Shown piece by piece: positions 15,811-25,700 of a DNA stretch of 37,235 nt. Position 1 is the stretch's first letter. Each line of letters opens with the position of its first letter. Below the pieces are notes generated by a model. That model saw nothing but the letters and a program-made list of their open reading frames with translations, was not told the DNA's origin and searched no databases. The DNA is taken from positions 1-37,235 of IMG/VR virus record IMGVR_UViG_3300037246_000681, one strand, 5' to 3'. A program made the translations under genes and the position numbers. The DNA comes from a virus.

Positions 15811-17093
15811 TGATCGACTCAAGGATAATGGATGGGATGGGCACGGGCTGTGCGGCCCACGTTCATGCTCTGCCCAATAACAAGTCCCAGCACAGCGGGC
15901 TCGTTGTGCTCCAAGAGAGGTTTGTGAACCTCAATCCCGAAGTCCACTTCTTCTTGCATGAGACGTTCGGCGCTGCCATGAATCAAGCCGTTGCAATTAC
16001 AGATGTTCCGCAAGTTATCCATGCGGGCGTCGATTCGGGCTCAGCCATTGCAGGAACAAATACGACTGCCGGGGCCAATGTTTTGATCGATTCCGGTGGT
16101 GGTTTTACTGCGGCGGTCGGAGAAGGCGCGAGCGTAGAGAACACTACTGACAATGCTTACGCAAGAGTCACTTCGGTAGATAGCGATACGCAATGCACTC
16201 TGGATGCAGATATATTCCCTACGGATACGGGTGACGGCTACACAATCAATCCGATTTGGACTGGGAATATCGTTGCAGGAACCTGGGACTTCGCCGCAAC
16301 AGGCAAGATCACCATTACCTCTGCAAACGACAATGATGAGGCAACATTCGATACTGATTCTTCGCGCATGTGGGACATGGCCAACTTCTCTACTATCACA
16401 GGGAAGGTTGATCTTGATACTTACGACTCAACGCAAAACAATATGCTGTTGTCGTTCGGACTCAACGGGGTGCTGGCCGGGAACAGCGTCAATCTTGACG
16501 ACCATATAGATGTTGGCATCTTCGACGAGCAAAGTTTCAGTATCCCCAAGGCAAACTTCGGCCTCTCCAATCAAGAAGTCAACGATATGAGCCTGCTCAT
16601 TACTAGATCAGGCGGAGTCAAGCCCACGATCAAGTTCGACGACTTTCATATCCAGGGCACTGGCGGGGTGGTTCCTGCCGTGTTCTACTCCAGAACACCG
16701 CTAGGGAGCATCTTCCATGTCCAGGAAATCAGAGCCCAGATAGCGGACGCTCTTACTGGGGCTGTTACTGACGGAACCATGCCAGGGCTCGGATACAGTA
16801 AGATTCTCGCTTTGAGCGCTCTGACAAATGGGATCGTAGTCAATCGAGTGCAAGACGGCGTCGTTAAGGATTCCTTTGTTCTTAGGCAACTGGGCGACTT
16901 CCTGACGGCAGGAGGAGAAATAGAGACTGCGATCAGCGATGGAACCAATACGATGATTACCGTGAACATCAAGTTCCCCGAGCCCATAGTTATGAACGGC
17001 AACCCCAACAGCTACATCAGTATCACAATCAACGATGACCTCAGTGGCTTGTTGCAGTTCACGGCATCGGCTAGAGGGGCGATTGAAATATGA
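15810..17093 (+). CDS. Virion fibre-like protein (427 aa)
   Basis: Start ATG 15810 overlaps the previous stop by one base (TAATG) and has GGAG at 15801. The N-terminus has a variant of its neighbour's leader (MDGMGTGCAAHVHALPNNK). Residues 90-165 form a Gly/Thr/Ala-rich module (NTTAGANVLIDSGGGFTA, then STVDSDTQ-like hairpins) resembling repeating beta modules seen in fibres and adhesins. Residues 165-290 look like a carbohydrate-binding or jelly-roll domain (AGTWDFAATGKITITSAND, then SRMWDMANFSTITGKV). The C-terminal 125 residues have SKILALSALTNGIVVNRVQDG and end in a beta-rich cap. It is probably a fibre or base-plate protein; no enzyme motif is seen. Confidence 0.6.
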   Translation: MIDSRIMDGMGTGCAAHVHALPNNKSQHSGLVVLQERFVNLNPEVHFFLHETFGAAMNQAVAITDVPQVIHAGVDSGSAIAGTNTTAGANVLIDSGGGFTAAVGEGASVENTTDNAYARVTSVDSDTQCTLDADIFPTDTGDGYTINPIWTGNIVAGTWDFAATGKITITSANDNDEATFDTDSSRMWDMANFSTITGKVDLDTYDSTQNNMLLSFGLNGVLAGNSVNLDDHIDVGIFDEQSFSIPKANFGLSNQEVNDMSLLITRSGGVKPTIKFDDFHIQGTGGVVPAVFYSRTPLGSIFHVQEIRAQIADALTGAVTDGTMPGLGYSKILALSALTNGIVVNRVQDGVVKDSFVLRQLGDFLTAGGEIETAISDGTNTMITVNIKFPEPIVMNGNPNSYISITINDDLSGLLQFTASARGAIEI

Positions 17094-17131
17094 CAAGTAG
17101 GGAGCCTAAAGAGGCAGAAGGGTAGGTTATT

Positions 17132-18211
17132 ATGGGACTTGGCGACCTTGGCATGGCTATGGACCCGCTTTCGTTGATTTTCAGCCTGATCGGCGCTGGC
17201 GATCAGCAGAACATGGACCGAGAGGCCATGGAAGAGAACATCAAGCGCTGGGAAGAAATGAAGGCCATCAACGCGGACACCCGATCCCGGGTAATGCCGC
17301 GCATACGAAGGAATAAGCAAGAGGAATTAGGACTACTCAAGGGTCGAGGCGCCTTCGAGCGAGAGGAAGTCGGGCGAAGGGCGGACGACCGGCTAGATAC
17401 GATTCAGGGTCGTCGGCACGCATCAGTGAGGGGGGCGACGGCGGCTAGTGACGTGCTCGCAAACAGCGGAGAGACCGCCCGGCAGTCCAGCGCGCTGGAG
17501 AGCAAATTGACTGGAGAGCGCCTTGGAGTCGTAAGAAACGCCAACGACACAGAGAACCGCTTTGACGTTGACCTCGCCGGGCAGCTTATGAATGTCACCG
17601 GCTCCCGGCAGGACGTCGCCGGTCAGTCTGGATGGCTGGCGCTTGCGTCGATATTTGGCGATCACGCGCCAGGCCCGCCGCCCCCGGAGGACAACAGCCC
17701 CAGCTTCGGTGAGCAGTTTGGGATGAACGCGGCCAATATGGGCCTACAATTAGGAGCAGGCGCCCTGACGGGGGGCTTTGGCGGGGGGGGCGGCTTCAGT
17801 CCCTTTGGGAAAATGAACCCGATGCAATGTATTGACGGCGCCGCGGAACTACAGACAGAGGGCGGGCATGTAACGCTGGCGAACGTGCCCATAGGCGCGA
17901 AGGTCATGTCGGCCAATGGGACATTCCAGTCTGTCGCAGACAAGGACTACGGAAAGCCTTGGGACAGCCGCAGGGATGATTTCGTCAAGATCGAGTCCGG
18001 GGGCCGTACTCTGATCCTCACCGAAGATCACGTTGTAGGCGGTAAGCCAGCGGGCGAATGGGATCATGAGGAAGTCGGCCCGGTGCATTGCGGCGACATT
18101 CTTCTGGCAGACGGCAGCGACTACATGGCAAACGGGTTCGTGGTGTCTACGCATCCGAACCTTGTGAACGCATCAGAAGAGGTAACGACCGATGCCACAA
18201 ATAATCGTTGA
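17132..18211 (+). CDS. Ejection protein (T7 gp14-like position) with C-terminal Hint domain (359 aa)
   Basis: First of three consecutive large genes in the order of T7 inner-core proteins gp14-gp15-gp16. Residues 1-150 are helical with many Arg/Glu (EENIKRWEEMKAINADTRSR), suited to a core or membrane-channel role. Residues 190-230 are a Gly-rich linker (ALTGGFGGGGGFSPFGK). From C233 the sequence matches a Hint fold: C-I-D-G-A-A-E-L then GGHVTLANVPIGAKVMSANG (block A), RTLILTEDHVVGG with T297-x-x-H300 (block B), and ILLADGSDYMANGFVV near residues 325-338. The intein-ending HN is replaced by STHPN at 339-343, so N-S acyl shift and self-cleavage after residue 232 are plausible but splicing is not. 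Start ATG 17132 has AGGGTAGG upstream. Confidence 0.65.
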   Translation: MGLGDLGMAMDPLSLIFSLIGAGDQQNMDREAMEENIKRWEEMKAINADTRSRVMPRIRRNKQEELGLLKGRGAFEREEVGRRADDRLDTIQGRRHASVRGATAASDVLANSGETARQSSALESKLTGERLGVVRNANDTENRFDVDLAGQLMNVTGSRQDVAGQSGWLALASIFGDHAPGPPPPEDNSPSFGEQFGMNAANMGLQLGAGALTGGFGGGGGFSPFGKMNPMQCIDGAAELQTEGGHVTLANVPIGAKVMSANGTFQSVADKDYGKPWDSRRDDFVKIESGGRTLILTEDHVVGGKPAGEWDHEEVGPVHCGDILLADGSDYMANGFVVSTHPNLVNASEEVTTDATNNR

Positions 18212-19733
18212 GCATGGTTTCGGCGCCGCTATGGAGCGGCACCTGCAACTGTCCGCGCGCCGCGGGGCGCAGCGGCGGCAGCTACAATTGCAGGCCGACC
18301 TAGCCGAAGCGCAGATCAAGGCCCGGCAGAACGAATTGCGCACGCGCATGATTAACGAGTCCATCGGCAAGGCCACCGACATGTTCACTGGCGAACTTCT
18401 CGCCGGGCGGAAGCATGCGCGGGATATGGAGAGTATGCGAGAGGGCGCTGTTCTTGATACCGAGAGGGATCTGGCTAAGCATGGACAGACGCTTGATAGG
18501 GATGCGGTTCAGTATGAGCAGTCGCTTGATAGGGATCTGGCTAAGCATGGACAGACGCTTGATAGGGATGCGGTTCAGTATGAGCAGTCGCTTGATAGGG
18601 ATCTGGCTAAGCATGGACAGACGCTTGATAGGGATGCCCTCGGAGATCAGGCGATATTCGATAGACAGGCCGCCAGGGATAAAGCGACGGATGCAAGGGA
18701 CCAAAACAGGCTAGACCACCCCCGCAAAACGGAAATCGAAAAGGCTCTGAATATGGCTGGTGTGCGGCATCATACCGCAACCCTGAAGGTTTTGCATGAT
18801 ACTGGCGTTGCTGGTTATATTGCGGCCAATTCCGCTAATATCAGAAATTCGCCGAACGAAATGACCCCAGGCGAAAAAACGACCCTTGGCATCGTAAACG
18901 AGGAAATCCGTAATTACACCAGCGGCTATCAGGATGGAACCGTCCCGGGGCCGGATTTCGTTGCCGCCATGACGAACGCCGCGATGAACCTCGCAGACAT
19001 AAACCCCAGCGGGCCGCGCAAGAAGACCCTGAAAGACGAGGTCCGGCACATAACGGGAACGGGCTTCGGTGAAGGAGGAAACATGATGCGAAAGTACGCC
19101 TCTTTCAGGATCAACAAGAACGGAGAAGCATTCCTGGCAGGATACCCTGATGACCACCTGTCTAAGCAACAGGATCGCATCGACGCAAAGGGGGACGCTT
19201 ACCACAAACCCTTGTTCGAAGAATACGATGTTATTCCCGCCGGATCACCAGCGCAAAAGAAATGGCTTAAAGAGCACGACGACAAGGTTCCCACGGACTA
19301 CACGCTCATAGACCGACAAGCCCAATCCATGAGGCTATATGAGGGTATGTGGTGGGACATCCGTAACGGCCAGGGGAACATCACGCAGGCAGAGAAAGAA
19401 GAACACATGAAGGTGCTGGCGCGGATCGCAGTAGAAGAGGCTTCGGATGACATTAAAGAGCCCACCAAGGAGGGGCAGGAAATAGCCAGCGAGAAAGAAC
19501 GATTCCAGGCCATGTCGGACGCCGCTGGTGGGGACTGGATTCCAACAGGCGTCCCTAAGACGATGGAAGACGGAACGAGGTTCCAGGCGTGGTTCAAGGA
19601 CGGAGAGGCCACATGGAGGCCGTGGCCGGTTGCGCGTGGCGGATACGGCTACCCGTTCCCTGGAGCCCAACGAGGCAAGGAAGGCTATATCGGCGGCTGG
19701 CCAATGGGACAGACGGACAAGAGACAGGAATAG
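18192..19733 (+). CDS. Putative ejection protein (T7 gp15-like position), coiled-coil (513 aa)
   Basis: Overlaps the upstream gene by 20 bases; start ATG 18192 has GAGGT at 18179-18183. Residues 15-60 are basic and alpha-helical (LQLSARRGAQRRQLQLQADL). Residues 93-149 are built from an 11-residue helical unit repeated (DLAKHGQTLDR / DAVQYEQSLDR). Residues 150-513 are mainly helical, soluble and mixed in charge, with KEEHMKVLARIAVEEASDD and a terminal YGYPFPGAQRGKEGYIGGWP. Helical, oligomer-forming proteins between gp14- and gp16-like genes form the DNA ejection conduit in T7-like phages. The assignment rests on order and composition, since sequence identity to a known gp15 is not visible. Confidence 0.55.
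   Translation: MPQIIVEHGFGAAMERHLQLSARRGAQRRQLQLQADLAEAQIKARQNELRTRMINESIGKATDMFTGELLAGRKHARDMESMREGAVLDTERDLAKHGQTLDRDAVQYEQSLDRDLAKHGQTLDRDAVQYEQSLDRDLAKHGQTLDRDALGDQAIFDRQAARDKATDARDQNRLDHPRKTEIEKALNMAGVRHHTATLKVLHDTGVAGYIAANSANIRNSPNEMTPGEKTTLGIVNEEIRNYTSGYQDGTVPGPDFVAAMTNAAMNLADINPSGPRKKTLKDEVRHITGTGFGEGGNMMRKYASFRINKNGEAFLAGYPDDHLSKQQDRIDAKGDAYHKPLFEEYDVIPAGSPAQKKWLKEHDDKVPTDYTLIDRQAQSMRLYEGMWWDIRNGQGNITQAEKEEHMKVLARIAVEEASDDIKEPTKEGQEIASEKERFQAMSDAAGGDWIPTGVPKTMEDGTRFQAWFKDGEATWRPWPVARGGYGYPFPGAQRGKEGYIGGWPMGQTDKRQE
18468..18637 (+). repeat. 66-bp in-frame tandem repeat (2.6 copies)
   Basis: A 66-bp unit starting GATCTGGCTAAGCATGGACA begins at 18468, 18534 and 18600; the first two copies are complete and apparently identical, and the third matches until 18637. 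Each unit encodes two 11-residue half-repeats (a hendecad coiled-coil period). The near-identity suggests very recent expansion or contraction by slippage or recombination. Confidence 0.9.
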
Positions 19734-19741
19734 GCTGTTTC

Positions 19742-22700
19742 ATGCCAGAGCAACAAACAATGCCTGAGAAGATGGGTGCCAACCAGCGCGGCGACGGCAC
19801 CGTGTCCCCTCCGCCCGACATGAAGTGGGAGGATGTGCATGACTATGTTTCTGGCGTGCAAGACATCCCGAAATCCAAGAGACCGCCGGACTTCTCTAAC
19901 TTTGAGGATTTCATCGAGTATACCGGGGGAACCCCGGAAGTGGCCCGAAGGCAGGAACTCATGTCTGCCGTTGCCGAGTCCGCCGCCACATCCGAGGCGG
20001 GATACTCTGATTGGGACGACGACACCAAGCTATTCGCCCAGAACGCCCACAGGGATCGAGCGGGGCTAGGCCCGCTCGAATCCCTCCCGGAGCAGCAGAC
20101 CTTCGGGGAATTCATTGAGGAAGACGTTGCCACCTGGGGCGGGTTGGTTAAGAGGCTCCCGTTCGTCGGCGCCGGAAAAGAGGCCTGGGACTTGAGTGAG
20201 GTTCTAATAGCAGCGAACCGAGCCGAGAAGGCTGTTGACTCGAACGCCAAGGTGAGCGAGGAGGACCAGAGGCTCCTGGAAGACTTCTTCGTCGCTACCA
20301 CCAAGGCGGCTCGCGGCAAGACATGGGGCGGAATGTTCTCCCAAACAGTCTCCGCTATGCCGACGTTCATGGCGGAAATGGCTCTATCGGGCGGTCTTGT
20401 TCCCGCTGCCAAGGCCGGGGTAAAGAAGGCTGTAACGACCGTAGCCAGGAGGAAAATTTCCGCCATCGTCTCGCGCATGATTGTGGGGTCCGCGCTGATG
20501 AGCAAGAATCTGGCGGTCAAGACTGCCGCCAGGGCCCCGTTCTTCGGCTTCACCGCGTCTAAAAACACCTTCGAGAGAATGGTTCCCGGATACACCTTCG
20601 AGCCTTCCGACATGCCGAACGAAGAAGGCTCCATGCAATTCATCATGGGCAAGAAGGGCGATTCTCTGCTGCGCTCGCTGCCGGGCGGGGTCTTGGACAC
20701 ACTGATAGAAGTAGCATCCGAGCAGCTTGGCGGGGAACTTGGCAACATACAGGCGCTCAGGCTGGCAAGGACATACGCTGCCGCTGGGATCGCCAGGGTG
20801 CTCAAGAGCGAAGGAAAAGACTACAGCATGACGGCGGTAGCCAAGCTACTGAAAGCCGGTCACTTCGACGGCGTGCCGGAAGAATTCGTCGAAGAACGGT
20901 TCGGCGGAGCCATGCGGGTTCTGGTGCAGGAAATTACTGGCGGCAAGGTGGACTTCGGCGCCACGGTGTTCCCGGAGACAATGAAGGATCTTACGGTAGA
21001 AGTTGCCAGTCTGGCTGTTCCAGGGGCCGCGCCAAGGGCGATAGGAACGGCAGTTGATTTTGTCAGGGATGCCAATGAGGCTGTTGGTGTTGGACAAGAA
21101 GGCCTACAGTCGATTCGCAAATTCCAGGAGTCGTCAAGCAGGAAGAACGCGGCTCGTGTGGGCCTGGACAGGCGCGGAGTAGACAAGGGCGCTAGAGACG
21201 AAATGGCGGAATCGCTATCCGAGGCCGACGCGGAACTGTCGGGCGAAGGCGGAGAGGGGCAGTTCTTAGAAGACACAGTAGGGCAGATACCAATAGACAG
21301 CGTTACAGCAGTAAAGGAGTCTCAAGATGATAAGCAAAGTGTTGATAGGGCAGAGCGGGGGACCGCTGGGGGGGTTCGCGGAGTCACAGCAGAAGGCGGT
21401 GGGGCAGGCAGCGTTGGAGAGCAGGCAGGCCAAGGAAAGGCGCCGGAAGCGGCAGCAGGCCCGCTACCAAGCGGAGCAGCAGGAAAAGGCACAGAAGAAG
21501 GCCAAGGGCGGGTTCATGGGGTTCTGAAGAAGGCTCCTCCTGGGATCACCGGGCCGATTGGGAGAAGGAGAACGAAGAAGCCCCGCGACGTGTCCGGCCC
21601 AATCGGCGTGGACATCAAGCGCCCTGGTAAGCCACCAGCGGGCCCCAGTAAGCCCAAGGAAAGTGCGGAAAGCGCGGAAAGTGCCGGGAAGGATTCAGCC
21701 CTAGCCACCATCCCCGTCGCCGACATCCAAGTAGACGCCGAGAGGTTCCAGTTCAAGATGGGGATGGACGCAGAGGGGGTGGGGCCGTCCTTGGCGGGCG
21801 CCGAGAAGTTCGATCCAGAACTAGCGAACGTCGTGGGCGTGTGGCGTGATCCTGCGGACGGCAATATCTACATCGTGAACGGGCACCAGCGCCTAGGCCT
21901 AGCGCAAAGGCTTGGCGTCGATAACATGAACGTCCTGTTCATTAAGGCTGACACGGCGGAAGAGGCCCGAGCCACCGGCGCCCTGATGAACATAACCGGC
22001 AACCAGGGCACGGCGATAGACGCTGGCAAATTCATAAGGGACAAAGGATACAACCAAGAGGAATTATCTAAGCGGGGCGCCAGTTTCTCGGACCCGCTAG
22101 TCCGACAAGGCATGGCGCTGGCCGCCCTGGAGAATTCTGTCTTCGCTAAGGTGGTCAACGGAACGATCACAGAGAAAATTGGCGTCACTATCGGAGAGAA
22201 CCTGCCGAACCACGCCGACCAGAAGGCGGTAATGGAGGCCATAGAAGTCAGGAAGTCCATCACTCCCCCTGTCCTAGCAGAACTGATACGTCTCGCCAAG
22301 GGCGCGCCGACGACAACCCAAACCCAGACAGACCTGTTCGGCGAAACAAAAGAAGAGAAGAACCTATTTATCACTAAGGCCGCTACGTCCAACTGGATAC
22401 GCAAGAAGCTGGCCAAAGAGGAAAAGCTATTCAAGTTCGTTTCGGACGAACAAAGGGCGGCGGTTCTGAGCGAAGAGAAGGTAGCCGATGTCGATGTCGA
22501 AAAGGGGGCGGAACTAGGCGAGCAGGCCGCGACCGCTATGTTCCTGTACGACAAGCTGACCGGCAGGGTCGGCGAAGTGTCCACAATACTAAACGAAGCC
22601 GCAGAGGCCATAGCCCGTGGCGAGAATCTAGAAAAGGTGCGCAAAGATGCCTACAAAAGAATCAAAGAAGCCATCCAGCGAGAGCAAGAGTCAGGAGGTC

Positions 22701-25700
22701 TTTTCCCGAGAAGTGACCAAGCGGATGATAGACCAAGCCCTGCTGATAGAGGAGAAGAATCCGGGGCCGAGACTGGTGACGAAAAACGGCAAGATTTACC
22801 AAGTGATAAAGAGGGGGAAAAAGAAGGAGTAGACAATCCGAAGCTACTCGTAGAGCACAACGATCTACTGGAGCAATCCCTCAAGGCGCTAAAGGAAGGC
22901 AAGCACGAAGAGAGCAATAAGCTGGCACAGAGGGCGCACTCAAAGGGTAAAGAATTTGGCAACGCAGTCCGCATCGCGGTCATGGATCAGACAGGCGAAA
23001 TAGACTCGCTAAAGCTGAAAGAAGTGGTGTCCCGCGTCAAGGACGGGTTCTTTTCAGGAAAGCACGCCGGCGCCAGCAAGACAGATATGAGCAACGCGGT
23101 CAAGGCCGAAATTGCGGCACTAGACGCGCGGACCGACGAACTTCTCGACAAGCCGAAGCCGGAACTAACCCCCAAAGAGAAAGCCCGCAAGGAACTGGAC
23201 GCGGCCAAGGCTGCCCTCAAGAAGAAGCCGGGCGAGGGGTTCCTTTTCGGCGAGAAGGGCGGGCAAGATCCTGACCTGCTTGCCAAGCTGCTAAGGCTGA
23301 TGAAGGCGTATATCAACCACGGCGTGACGTCCTTCCAAGAATTCATGGCTCACGTAAAGGAAGACGCAGAAGAGCAGATCGCCAATGAGGATATGGTGGA
23401 GGCGCTCAGGGAGGCCTGGAACGAAGAGGCCAAGGCGAACGACACTATCGACGAGGCCCCGCCCGAGACGCCCGAGACCCCGCCCGTCGCAACCGGGGGG
23501 CCGATCCAAAGCGACACCAGCATCAAGAACGCGGCTACCGACGCCATCAGAGAGGACTGGGGGCTCCCTCAAGTCCAGAAGCCCGGCGTAGAGAAGCATC
23601 AGGACGTCGCTGATCGCGCAGAACGAATCATGGAGGATGACCCCGGCAAAGCGCCGCGACTTGTTGATGAGATCCTACTGGACCCCGGCAAGATTCGTGG
23701 CACCCTGGACGAAATGATAGTTCAGCGCTACCTGACTATGCTACAAATGCAAGGGCGCAGGGCTAGGGCCCAAATGAGAGAAGCAGCCGACAAGGGGGAT
23801 TCTGCAAATGAGGCTATCCACAGGAACACAAATGAGGTTCTCGCCGGGCAAATAGGCTTGACCACGATGGCTGCTGATCGCATGGGAACCCCAATAGCCC
23901 AGGCGTTGAACATACGTCGCCGAAGAATGGACGACAACTTCGACCTTGTCGAAATGAAGATGCAGGCGTCCGAAGCGCAGAACGGCACGCCCCTGACCAA
24001 AGAGGAAGAGAAGGAAGTCGAGGCCCTCAACGAAGCCATAGAGCGGGCCCTTGAGGCCACAGAGAGGCACGCCAAGGCCCAGCAAGAGGCGGAGGGCAAG
24101 CTGGAGGCGGAGACGCGACGGGCAGCCGAATTAGAAATGCGCCTCATCCAGTCGGAAGTCGCGCTGGAGAAGGAGCGCAAGAAGAAGGCAGCGCCGAAGG
24201 CCGCACCGAAGAGTAAGCCTGCGCCCACGAAGCCCAAAACAAGGCCCAAGGAAGAATCCGCCCGCAAGATGATTAAGGAGGCGGAGGACGAAATAACTAG
24301 GCTCCTGTCAGGTCGCGTGGGCGCTGGTGTTGATCCGGCACTACTGAAGCCTCTCGTCAAGTACGTCCGGGGCCAAGTCGCCCTTGGTGTGGCCAAGTTC
24401 CAGGGCCTAATGGAGCGACTGACGGAGAAGTGGGGAGCCGAAAAGGCTACTCAAATCGAGGAGACCGCCCAGGCCGCATGGGACGAAGTCCATAGTGAAG
24501 AAGAGGCAGAGCCGGTCGAAGTTCCCAAGGCCCCCAAGAAGCTAAAAAACAACAAGCAGATTTCGCGCTACGCCAAGAAGCTGGCCAAGTATTTCATAGC
24601 CGAAGAGGGCGTTACCGAACTGGACGCACTAATCACGCAGGTGCATGGGGTTCTGGCCGAGGACATCCCCGACGTTACGTGGCGAGACACGCTCGACGCT
24701 ATAGCCGGGTACGGGCAGTACACGCTTCTTAATATGGAAGAGGCGGAAGTAGTCTATCGAGACCTAGTTGGGCAGTCCCAGCAAACCACCAAACTGGAGG
24801 ACATGAAGAAAGGAAAGGCGCCCCTCCTGTTCGGAAGAGAGCACCCCACGATGTCCGACGAAGAGCGCAGGCTCGTCAAGCTGGTGAACGAAGGCAAGCG
24901 CAAGGGCGGGTACGTTATTACCGACCCGGCCAAGCAGGCTCGTAGCCGCGAACAGCAACGGCTCACAACCAAGATCCACAAGCTGAGAGACCTGAAGAAC
25001 GCCATCGCGACCAAGCAGAAGCTACCAGAGAGGGGCAAGCTGGAGCCCACCCCAGAGTCTATCGCACTTGACAAGCAGATCGCCGAAGCCCAGGCCGAGT
25101 ACAACGCCATATTCAAAGACCAAGAGGCCGCAGATCGCAAGCAGACCGCGAACTACAACAAGCAACTGAAGCGCCGCATCGAAGACTGGAAGGCTCGCAT
25201 AGCCCGTAAGGACTTCTCTCCGAAGGCCAAAGTCGCCAAGACCAAGTTCAACAAGGAAACAGAGAAGCTGCGTTATCAGTTAGAGAAAGTTAAAGACAAA
25301 TGGCATGCGCGCAGACGACAGTTCAAGCTGGACGACAGGACCGTGGCACACAAAGCGGGGATGCTTGTGCCGGAAGCTATGAACACTCAGCGAGCATTGT
25401 TGACCGGCTTCGAATTCTCTGCGGCGGTCAGGCAGGGCGGCATAGTGGCGGTCTCACACCCCCGAGCGTGGGCGAAGGCCGTGCTGGAGACCATGTTCAA
25501 CAAGAAGTTCTCGCTCAAGAAGGGCGAGGTGAGCCTGACTCCGTTCATCACAAAAGAAGATGCGTCGCGCGTCGAGAACGAAATAGATCAGCGGCCCAAC
25601 GCGGGTCTATACAAGCTGGCGGACTTGGCCCGCACTATTGTCGGCGGGGCGCTCTGGCAACAGGAAGAAGTGTTTATGACCAGGATGGCCGAACTGATAC

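Noticed and set aside
18415-18714. 99-codon plus-strand frame made of repeated IGIWLSMDRRL-like units
   Set aside because: It is an out-of-frame reading of the 66-bp repeat in the gene at 18192; repeats without stops leave all frames open. No SD.
19843-20805. 320-codon minus-strand frame opposite the giant gene
   Set aside because: Serine/Pro/Ala-rich mirror of the sense strand codons, without SD or operon context.
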